Shown here piece by piece: positions 21,116-26,945 of a stretch of DNA of 26,945 nt. Source of the stretch: Clostridia bacterium. Its GTDB lineage: Bacteria; Bacillota; Clostridia; Christensenellales; Aristaeellaceae. The stretch lies in the NCBI GenBank assembly GCA_016296675.1, contig JAEDIV010000012.1, positions 1 through 26,945 on the forward strand, in the 5' to 3' direction. The position numbers were made by a program, and so were the translations under genes. Within the stretch, counting starts at the first letter, position 1. Each line of letters starts with the position of its first letter. The notes below the pieces were generated by a model that saw only the letters and a list, made by a program, of their open reading frames with translations, had not been told where the DNA came from and searched no databases.

Positions 21116-24016
21116 TTATTCAAGCGGCAGGCCGAACTCTTTGCGCTTGATGCGAATCTCTTCGTTGATCGTTCGCGCATAAGTGATCAGCGTTTCGCGC
21201 GCGTCTTCCTTTGTGTTGATGACGCGGCGGATGGCATTGGTCATGTGACGGGTGGTGGAATATCCGCCGGCGATTTCGCGGAAGCCGACAGTCGTAGCCA
21301 TCTGCTCTTCCAGCACCTTCAACTGATCGCTCGACCAGGCAAGCTGCTTGAGCGCATCGCGGTTGGCAGTGGTGTAGCGGGCGGAAGAACCCAGGATACT
21401 TTCAATTTCGCGACCGAAGCGCACCTGCGCGTCAGCGCTGACCCACCACTTCATGAATTCCCAGGAATTCTTCTTGATGGTTTCATCCTCGGTTGCAATC
21501 ATCATGCAGCTCAGACCCTGAGAATGCACACTGCGGTCGATGTAGCTGTTTCCATTTTCATCTGTGCGAAGCGTACCCGGGAACAGAGCGAAATCCCAAA
21601 GGTTTCTGATTTCCGGCGCGGATACGACGAGCGTATTGTAGACGGAGTAGTTGGCAATGCCGATGGGCATTTCGCCGGAACGGAAACGGCTGACAAAGTC
21701 GAATACCGTGGGCAGGCCGGAGTCGTTATAAAGGGAGGTGTACAGCTTAAAGGCGGTTACGCCGCTTTCCTCATCGATCAGGGTCTTTTTGCCGTCGTCG
21801 TCATAAATTCTGCCGCCGTTCTGATAAATGAGCGAATTCAGAATGGAAAGGTCGACCGTCGCAATGTCGGGATAGGAAATGCCGACCGACATGTTGTTGC
21901 CCTGAACAGTGGGCAGAAGCGCGATCATATCGTCCCAGGTATCGGGCGGGGTGAGCTCGAGTTCTTCAAGAACGTCCTTTCTGTAGAAAAGCACGCTGTA
22001 TTCCTGCGTCTCAGGAAGGGCATAGATGCCGCCGTTGTATTCCGCAGGGAGAATGGCGCTTTCATAGAAAGGCTTTATGACTTCTTCGAAATCTTCAAAC
22101 TGCGTAAGGTCCTCCGCCGCGTTACGCATTGCGTAGTTGACCGGGAACCAGCTGCCCAGAGACAGTACGACGTCCGGGCCGTTTCCGGCGACAACCGCGG
22201 TAAGAAGGGTATCGGCGATAACGAGCTTGACGTTTACCTTGATGCCGGTCATGGGCGTAAAGGTATCGTCGATCATGGTCTTTAAGACGGCGGACTGGTC
22301 GCGGCCGGTTACGATCCAGACTTCGATCAGATCCTCATCGTCGCCCTCTTCATATTTATCGCCCAGAGAGTTGTAGTCTACAAAATAGGAAGTGGCGCAG
22401 GAACGGACTTCGTGTACAGCCTTGGCAAGGAAGCCGTCGCGCACCTTGGGGAGGGAGGCGTTTTCACCGCTTACAATGATCATGTCGATATCAAGCTTGC
22501 ACTCGGACATATTCTGCATAGCGGTACCAAGGGACGTGATGTTGTCTTTGAAGTTTGTAAACTGCTTGGTGATTCTTTCGTTGTACTGAACAAACTTTTC
22601 AAGCTGATTGGCAAGCGTCTGGGCTACAGCCACGCGGTCGCTCTTCTGGCCGGTGATTGCAACGGTGTCGTCCACCAGCTTATAAAGGCGCTTGCTTTCA
22701 AGATCCATTGCCTCGATTACTTCCGGATAAACCTTGGCGAGGTTATAGTCGCGGAAGCGGTCCGGATTGACGCCAGTCAAGACAAGTATTTTTCTGTAGA
22801 TGAGATTCAGGCGGTAAATGCTTTCTTCCATCTGGCTTAAGATCGTGCCCATGTCTCCAAGCGTTGCCTCAAGACGGATGGTGTGCTTGCCTTTTTCAAG
22901 ATAGAATTTGAACGCATCGCCCTCGGCGTCCGAAAGCGTGTAAAGATCCCAGGAGGTGTCATAATCGAAGGAGATTTCCTTCACCTCTTCAAAGGGGATT
23001 TCTCCGTCGATATAGAGGCTGCGCGCGGAAACTGCGCCGCGCTGATAGGCCTGACGTGCCTTTACGGAAACCGCGTAATAACCGTCCTCGGGAACCTCGA
23101 ACTCCCATTCGATCCACTGTCCGGCCGTTCTCCACGGATCACCGCCGATGTAATTCAGGACGGTGTTCTTTACGCTGTAGGGCTCGGTATCGGGAGAGGA
23201 ACGGTCATATCTGGCGTACAGGGAGGGAGAAGAACGAAGATATGCATCCTCGCCCTGAATGATCGTCGACCATTTCTTGGCTTCCTCGGTCATATTTACT
23301 TCGGGCTGAAGCTCGATATATTCCGCATAGGTGATCTGCTCATTTACAGGAAGCAGCTCAAGGGCGCGGATTTTCATCGGCTCATTGATCGCCTTAAGGC
23401 TGATGGTGTTTTCGCCTTTTTCAAAGTAGAACTTATACGGCTCGATCTGATAGCCCATGTCGTCTTTGAAAAAAGCCTTCTGCCAGGCAAACACTTCCTT
23501 CTGGGAAGGACGGATATCGTTGCCCTGGTTGTCCTGCTTGACTTCGCTGGCATCGGTCCACAGGCGGTTGAACGTCAGCTGGGAAGCGCCGGAGAAGGGC
23601 AGCTCGCCATTGATACGGAACTCACGCTCCACATCCACGCCTCTGGACTCGGCGGCCATAAAGTCAATTCGGACATTGTACATGCCGCTTTCTTTTACGT
23701 CTACTTTCCAGGTAACGTAAGAGTTGTCGGGCGTATAGACAAATTCATTGCCATCATCGTCTTTTTCAAGCGTAGCGTCGCCTTCAAATGCAGCTACGTC
23801 TACCAAAACGGCTTCGGACACAGCCGGCGCATCCTCATGGGCGCGCAAATAGCCGTCATAGGTATCGGTTCTGCCTATGCCGGTTACATCTGTCGTCAGG
23901 TCCGCTCCTTCATACTTCGCGCGGAAGCTTTCCGGTGCGCCGTCCAACAACACAATCAAGGCAACCACCGCAGCCACGCACAAAAGTCCAATCAGCACAT
24001 TCCGAAATTTTCTCAT
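21116..24016 (-). CDS. Membrane-anchored solute-binding protein with two N-terminal CBM-like modules (binding protein 2)
   Basis: This 966-residue surface protein is about twice the usual size of a binding protein. It has an uncleaved-looking N-terminal helix (about 6-25) without a lipobox. Two similar beta-sandwich modules follow (about 70-225 and 252-385). Both contain a G-x-Y-x-V strand (ESGMYNVRIDF; EDGYYAVSVKA), an I(N/D)GE(L/I)PF segment and a KFY(F/L)EKG(E/K)(N/H)TI strand, which looks like an internal duplication of a CBM6/35-like fold. A helical linker (about 388-555) leads to the solute-binding domain (about 562-966; GPDVVLSLGSWFPVNYAM, GGIYALPETQEYSVLFYRKDVLEEL). I prefer the ATG at 24016 over a TTG at 24025 because AAGGGG is only about 2 bases from the latter. 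It should feed the following permease pair. Confidence 0.88.
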   Translation of the reverse strand: MRKFRNVLIGLLCVAAVVALIVLLDGAPESFRAKYEGADLTTDVTGIGRTDTYDGYLRAHEDAPAVSEAVLVDVAAFEGDATLEKDDDGNEFVYTPDNSYVTWKVDVKESGMYNVRIDFMAAESRGVDVEREFRINGELPFSGASQLTFNRLWTDASEVKQDNQGNDIRPSQKEVFAWQKAFFKDDMGYQIEPYKFYFEKGENTISLKAINEPMKIRALELLPVNEQITYAEYIELQPEVNMTEEAKKWSTIIQGEDAYLRSSPSLYARYDRSSPDTEPYSVKNTVLNYIGGDPWRTAGQWIEWEFEVPEDGYYAVSVKARQAYQRGAVSARSLYIDGEIPFEEVKEISFDYDTSWDLYTLSDAEGDAFKFYLEKGKHTIRLEATLGDMGTILSQMEESIYRLNLIYRKILVLTGVNPDRFRDYNLAKVYPEVIEAMDLESKRLYKLVDDTVAITGQKSDRVAVAQTLANQLEKFVQYNERITKQFTNFKDNITSLGTAMQNMSECKLDIDMIIVSGENASLPKVRDGFLAKAVHEVRSCATSYFVDYNSLGDKYEEGDDEDLIEVWIVTGRDQSAVLKTMIDDTFTPMTGIKVNVKLVIADTLLTAVVAGNGPDVVLSLGSWFPVNYAMRNAAEDLTQFEDFEEVIKPFYESAILPAEYNGGIYALPETQEYSVLFYRKDVLEELELTPPDTWDDMIALLPTVQGNNMSVGISYPDIATVDLSILNSLIYQNGGRIYDDDGKKTLIDEESGVTAFKLYTSLYNDSGLPTVFDFVSRFRSGEMPIGIANYSVYNTLVVSAPEIRNLWDFALFPGTLRTDENGNSYIDRSVHSQGLSCMMIATEDETIKKNSWEFMKWWVSADAQVRFGREIESILGSSARYTTANRDALKQLAWSSDQLKVLEEQMATTVGFREIAGGYSTTRHMTNAIRRVINTKEDARETLITYARTINEEIRIKRKEFGLPLE

Positions 24017-24112
24017 GATAGCCAACGCCCCTTAGATAAACTTCTGATTCTGATGTCCTAAAGTCAGCCTGAAAAGAATTCTGTATTCCCCCGAATATAC
24101 ATGTTTTAACAT

Positions 24113-24141
24113 ATTCTAATACATTTCACTTATCTTGTCAA
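24113..24141 (-). promoter_or_regulatory. Promoter of the 14-kb transport/surface operon
   Basis: On the minus strand TTGACA (24141-24136), 17 bases and TAGAAT (24118-24113) make a near-consensus sigma-A promoter. The leader to the ATG at 24016 is about 90 bases. This promoter can drive seven genes down to 12055. Confidence 0.8.
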
Positions 24142-24150
24142 TCATTTTCA

Positions 24151-24175
24151 GAAAACGGTTTAGTAAATACGGTTT
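24151..24175. promoter_or_regulatory. Operator-like repeat upstream of binding protein 2 and GH39 genes
   Basis: ACGGTTT occurs twice in the same direction (24155-24161 and 24169-24175), 14 bases apart, around TTTAGTAAAT. AAAACGGTTT is nearly palindromic about its central CG, a LacI-operator trait. The TTTAGT core recurs in the inverted repeat at 1449-1472. Position just upstream of the operon's -35 and between two divergent sugar-use genes suggests a regulator site. Confidence 0.3.
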
Positions 24176-24303
24176 TTTTCGATTCTTTTTTTCATTATGC
24201 ACCTTTAATAGGAGGAAGAACACATTTTATGTCGAAATAATCATACAATCACCTATCATTATTCACACAAAACAAAAATACATTTATAAAAGAGGCGACC
24301 CAA

Positions 24304-25785
24304 ATGACTCATAAGCATATCGTCATTACCCCGGATATGCATGCGCAGTTTTTCAATCATGCAGATTTCTGCATCGGCACAGGACGCATGGGACTGGCCC
24401 TTCAAAAGGAATATCTCGATGAGATGCGCCTTGCGCAGAGCCTTGCATCGTTCAAGCACATTCGCGGCCACGGCCTTTTTTCCGACGACATGGCGATCTA
24501 TCAGCCTTATCCGGATGAAAACGGCAATCTCGTGGATGCGTATTGCTTCACGTATCTTGACCGCGTAATGGATGCATACATAGAAAACGGCCTGACGCCG
24601 TTTCTGGAACTGGGCTTTATGCCATATCAAATGGCTTCCGGCACACAGACCATCTTCTATTGGAAGGGCAATACCACCCCGCCTCAGGATCATGAGAAAT
24701 GGGCCAATCTGATCAAGGCCACCCTCGCCCATCTTGCCGAGCGCTACGGAAAGGAGTATGTTTCCACCTGGCCCTGCGAAGTCTGGAACGAGCCCAACCT
24801 TCCCGGCTTCTGGGAAAACGCGGACAAGGAAAAGTATCTTCATTTATATGAAGTCTCCGTGCGCGCGGTAAAATCGGTGCTTCCCGATATGAAGGTCGGC
24901 GGCCCCGCCATCTGCGGCGGCAGCGGTTCGCAGGAATGGATCCGGGATTTTCTCACCTTCTGCCGTGACAGAAATGTACCTGTCGATTTTGTCACGCGCC
25001 ACGCCTATATGGGACAGACCCCCGAAAGACACGGAAGATATCTCTATCACGACATGTGCGAAGTCTCCTATACATATGAAGAAATGAAAACCACCCGCGA
25101 AATCATCGACAGCTTCCCCGAGTTCAAGGGCATCGACATGCACATCACCGAGTTCAATACCTCCTATAACCCCTTCTGTCCCATCCATGACACCAACTAC
25201 AACGCCGCAAATATCGCAGGGCTTCTTGCGTGCCTGGGCGACGTCGCAAGAAGCTATTCCTATTGGACGTTCGGCGATGTATTTGAAGAAATGGGCGTTC
25301 CTTCCCGCCCCTTCCACGGCGGCTTCGGCCTGATCGCCGGCGGCCTTATTCCCAAGCCCACAATGTGGACCTTCCACTTCTTCAATAACTTGAAGGGCGA
25401 ATGCGTCTACAAGGACGAAAATATCATCGTGATGAAAAAAGGCGCTGGCAGATACGAGGGCGTTGCCTGGAACATTTCAAGAGAAGAAAGGGAAATCTCT
25501 CTTTCCCTTCCCGAAGAAGGCGCAAAAACGCTGCTTACGCGTTCGGTCGATGAAGAAACCACAAATCCTCTGAAGATCTGGCACGATATGGGAGAGCCTG
25601 CCACCCTCACCAAGGCAGAAACTTTGTATCTTCAGCAGGCGGCAAATCCCAAGGTTGCATCCGAGCAAATTGAAAACACATGCCAAATCTGCCTGCGCGC
25701 AAACGCCGTTATACACTTTGAAATCGCGCCAGTCAAACAAGTTCGCGACAACGGATATGACTACAACTGGTATCTGGGTAAATAA
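24304..25785 (+). CDS. Glycoside hydrolase family 39 enzyme (beta-xylosidase-like), cytoplasmic
   Basis: This 493-residue enzyme lacks a signal peptide, so it should act inside the cell on imported oligosaccharides. It has a GH39-like barrel with FKHIRGHGLFSDDM (50-63), the acid/base E163 in EVWNEPNLPGFW, HAYMG, and the nucleophile E283 in HITEFNTSYNP. A beta-sandwich domain follows in the C-terminal third, as in known GH39 beta-xylosidases, which release xylose with retention. GAGG lies 8 bases before the ATG. It is divergent from the 14-kb transport operon, so the import of xylo-oligosaccharides and their breakdown may be co-regulated (inference). Alternative activities of the family, such as alpha-iduronidase, seem unlikely in this context. 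Confidence 0.88.
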   Translation: MTHKHIVITPDMHAQFFNHADFCIGTGRMGLALQKEYLDEMRLAQSLASFKHIRGHGLFSDDMAIYQPYPDENGNLVDAYCFTYLDRVMDAYIENGLTPFLELGFMPYQMASGTQTIFYWKGNTTPPQDHEKWANLIKATLAHLAERYGKEYVSTWPCEVWNEPNLPGFWENADKEKYLHLYEVSVRAVKSVLPDMKVGGPAICGGSGSQEWIRDFLTFCRDRNVPVDFVTRHAYMGQTPERHGRYLYHDMCEVSYTYEEMKTTREIIDSFPEFKGIDMHITEFNTSYNPFCPIHDTNYNAANIAGLLACLGDVARSYSYWTFGDVFEEMGVPSRPFHGGFGLIAGGLIPKPTMWTFHFFNNLKGECVYKDENIIVMKKGAGRYEGVAWNISREEREISLSLPEEGAKTLLTRSVDEETTNPLKIWHDMGEPATLTKAETLYLQQAANPKVASEQIENTCQICLRANAVIHFEIAPVKQVRDNGYDYNWYLGK

Positions 25786-25797
25786 GAAAGCATCAAA

Positions 25798-25837
25798 GGA
25801 AACCGCCGCTGCCTGAAAAAGGACGCGGCGGTTTTTG
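25798..25837 (+). terminator. Rho-independent terminator after the GH39 gene
   Basis: AAACCGCCGC (25800-25809) pairs with GCGGCGGTTT (25825-25834) and is followed by more T residues. It lies only 12 bases before the next ATG, so the phosphatase gene probably depends on partial read-through. Confidence 0.8.
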
Positions 25838-25848
25838 AGGGAACAAAG

Positions 25849-26424
25849 ATGACCAAAGTATATTTCATCCGCCATGCAGAGCCGGATTTTACCGTCCATG
25901 ACGATCAATCGCGCCCGCTTACTGAAAAAGGGCAATCTGACGCACTTCACGTTTTGGAATTCTTCAGCAATGTCAAGGTCAATGCGTTTTATTCAAGTCC
26001 GTATGTAAGGAGTATATCTACCATCCTTCCCGCCGCGAAGGACAAAGGAAAAGAGATTACCAAGGTACCGGATTTTCGCGAGCGCGCGGTTGCCGATACA
26101 TGGATTGACGATTTCAATGCCTTTGCCGTAAAGCAGTGGACGGACTTTGATTATAAACTCAAAGGAGGCGAAAGCCTTAATGAAACAAAGAACCGAAACA
26201 CCTCGGCGCTCAAGGCGCTTCTTAAAAGGCATGACGGCGAGACCATTGCCGTCGGATCGCACGGAACCGCCATAAGCACAATCATCCATTCCTATGTTCC
26301 GTCGTTCGGCTATGATGATTTCAGGGCAATTCAATCCGTCATGCCGTTTATCGTTCTTTTCACCTTTGAAAAAGATCAGTTTGTCAACTATGAATTTGTC
26401 TATCCAAACGAAAAAAAGGCATAA
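25849..26424 (+). CDS. Histidine phosphatase family protein (phosphoglycerate mutase-like)
   Basis: This 191-residue cytoplasmic protein belongs to the branch-1 histidine phosphatases. R8-H9 in FIRHAEP supplies the phospho-accepting His; R54 in SSPYVRS, E78 in FRER and H138 in VGSHGT complete the usual catalytic set. Members remove phosphate from varied small molecules or act as phosphoglycerate mutases; the substrate is not predictable here. GAGGGA lies 7 bases upstream of the ATG, inside the tail of the GH39 terminator, and no separate promoter is obvious. Length is normal for the family and all key residues are present. Confidence 0.9.
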   Translation: MTKVYFIRHAEPDFTVHDDQSRPLTEKGQSDALHVLEFFSNVKVNAFYSSPYVRSISTILPAAKDKGKEITKVPDFRERAVADTWIDDFNAFAVKQWTDFDYKLKGGESLNETKNRNTSALKALLKRHDGETIAVGSHGTAISTIIHSYVPSFGYDDFRAIQSVMPFIVLFTFEKDQFVNYEFVYPNEKKA

Positions 26425-26428
26425 AAAT

Positions 26429-26456
26429 AAAGGCGTTTTCCGCGCCTTCTTTTTAT
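26429..26456 (+). terminator. Rho-independent terminator after the histidine phosphatase gene
   Basis: AAGGCG (26430-26435) pairs with CGCCTT (26443-26448) around a 7-base loop, followed by CTTTTT. Confidence 0.75.
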
Positions 26457-26564
26457 GCCCAACAGTATAACTATACCACAACCTTTTTTCCGCGTCAATA
26501 GTTGTTAAGCAGGTTCTACGCTTTACACATAAATTACATTTATAACTTTGTGCATCATTCCATC

Positions 26565-26593
26565 TTGCAAAATACCGCCTCTACTGATATAAT
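26565..26593 (+). promoter_or_regulatory. Strong sigma-A promoter upstream of a gene-poor structured region
   Basis: TTGCAA (26565-26570), a 17-base spacer and TATAAT (26588-26593) preceded by TGA (extended -10). Transcription would start near 26600, but no ordinary gene follows inside the window. Confidence 0.8.
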
Positions 26594-26781
26594 GTAATCA
26601 CAAAACAGGGAGGAACAAACCGATAACATCACGGTTGTTACCCACAAAGCCTGTTCAGGCCGGAAAGAAAATGGTGCGCTTCCCGGAAAAGATGGTTCGT
26701 TGAAATCATCAACATGAAAAAGGGAATCGGAAGCAACACCCGTAAACGGACCGGTCAATAAAAGAAAGCGAGGTACACAAA

Positions 26782-26814
26782 ATGATGTTAGATAACAAGA
26801 CGCAACCGAAATGA
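26782..26814 (+). CDS. Possible leader peptide, 10 residues
   Basis: The frame MMLDNKTQPK has GAGG 8 bases upstream (26770-26773). Its stop codon (26812-26814) lies inside the left arm of the 18-bp inverted repeat, so a ribosome finishing here would open that hairpin, as in leader-peptide attenuators. Function is inferred from the layout only. Confidence 0.3.
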   Translation: MMLDNKTQPK

Positions 26815-26864
26815 CCCTTGATTGCGGATGATCAGCCTTTGTAAAGAAAGAGGAAGATCGATAA

Positions 26865-26930
26865 ATGAAGCAATCAAGGGTCATTTCAGTTTTGGTATCA
26901 ACCGATTCGCATAAAGCCGCATTCATATGA
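26865..26930 (+). CDS. Possible small ORF, 21 residues, start held in hairpin
   Basis: The frame MKQSRVISVLVSTDSHKAAF plus Ile has AGAGGA 10 bases upstream. The ATG is 5 bases before the right arm of the 18-bp inverted repeat and its ribosome binding site is in the loop, so its translation may depend on the upstream leader frame. It is not recognised as a known protein. Confidence 0.25.
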   Translation: MKQSRVISVLVSTDSHKAAFI

Positions 26931-26945
26931 AGCGCGGTGTTTTTT

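Larger units (their letters stand above)
26600..26945 (+). ncRNA. Possible noncoding RNA or long attenuator leader, partial at window end
   Basis: The 346 bases after the promoter contain no long plus-strand gene. They hold a small AACCG/CGGTT hairpin (26618-26636), a GCCT-GTTC-AGGC hairpin (26649-26660), two tiny ORFs with ribosome binding sites, and a perfect 18-bp inverted repeat (26808-26825 with 26870-26887). They end with a GCCGC/GCGGT hairpin (26916-26938) followed by a T run to the window edge. I checked by eye for tmRNA, RNase P RNA, T-box and common riboswitch signatures and found none. It may be a free RNA or the leader of a gene beyond the edge. Confidence 0.35.

Noticed and set aside
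22883..24061. A 392-codon plus-strand open frame opposite the N-terminal half of binding protein 2
   Set aside because: Antisense shadow that runs across the binding-protein start; no ribosome binding site or domain.
26714..26761. A 15-residue frame (MKKGIGSNTRKRTGQ) in the right-end region
   Set aside because: No ribosome binding site precedes the ATG, unlike the two neighbouring small frames.
26555..26926. A 123-codon minus-strand open frame opposite the structured region at the right end
   Set aside because: No ribosome binding site before its ATG, no recognisable family, and it reads through the antisense of a strong plus-strand promoter and the inverted repeat.
26600..26945. tmRNA, RNase P RNA, T-box or known riboswitch at the right end
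   Set aside because: I found no CCA-ending acceptor half, no GAGGAAAGTCC-type segment, no T-box bulge sequence and no common riboswitch core. A covariance-model search would be decisive.

Overview
The window looks like chromosomal DNA of a plant-fibre-degrading, low-to-mid-GC Firmicute (Clostridia; possibly a Christensenellales or rumen/gut relative, low confidence). The reasons are LacI and ArsR regulators, strong AGGAGG-type ribosome binding sites, sigma-A-like promoters, several TTG/GTG starts, Rho-independent terminators, many LplB/YtcP-type sugar permeases, and a GH5/GH10/GH39 glycosidase set. I see no rRNA, tRNA, CRISPR array, phage gene or intact insertion sequence.

Layout. (1) 1-2519: two sugar-transporter permeases on the minus strand (the second runs off the left edge), divergent from a LacI-type regulator. 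An inverted repeat overlaps the regulator's promoter. (2) 2520-4735: an MFS transporter and a HAD hydrolase form a two-gene unit, closed by a terminator shared with the opposite strand. (3) 4799-6995: an ArsR-type regulator and a half-size ABC exporter on the minus strand, with a consensus promoter and a near-perfect 20-bp palindrome. (4) 7101-9781: a secreted GH5 endoglucanase-like enzyme (-) and a secreted GH10 endoxylanase-like enzyme (+), divergent from a shared regulatory region, each with a strong terminator. (5) 9782-10143: a gene-poor stretch bounded by a 23-bp imperfect inverted repeat. (6) 10243-24016: a 14-kb minus-strand carbohydrate-uptake locus, described below. (7) 24304-26424: a cytoplasmic GH39 beta-xylosidase-like enzyme and a histidine phosphatase. 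(8) 26565-26945: a consensus promoter followed by about 350 bp of structured, gene-poor sequence with tiny ORFs and an 18-bp perfect inverted repeat.

The 14-kb locus is the most interesting part. In transcription order it encodes: a membrane-anchored 966-residue solute-binding protein with two CBM-like beta-sandwich modules; two permeases, one with an extra extracytoplasmic N-terminal region; a secreted beta-propeller (NHL)/TPR protein with a C-terminal membrane anchor; a YIP1-family membrane protein; a membrane-anchored DUF5696-like protein with a probable TIM-barrel core; a second permease pair; and, behind its own promoter and a long structured leader, a second secreted binding protein. 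Genes overlap or nearly touch. No ATPase is encoded, so a shared MsmX-like ATPase is expected elsewhere.

Working model (inference): GH10 and GH5 enzymes cut xylan and glucan backbones outside the cell. The anchored surface proteins hold and perhaps trim the products, and the two permease pairs import them. Cytoplasmic GH39 then finishes xylo-oligosaccharides. The conserved-looking, poorly characterised surface set (CBM-fused binding protein, NHL/TPR, YIP1, DUF5696) is the best candidate for an undescribed system here.
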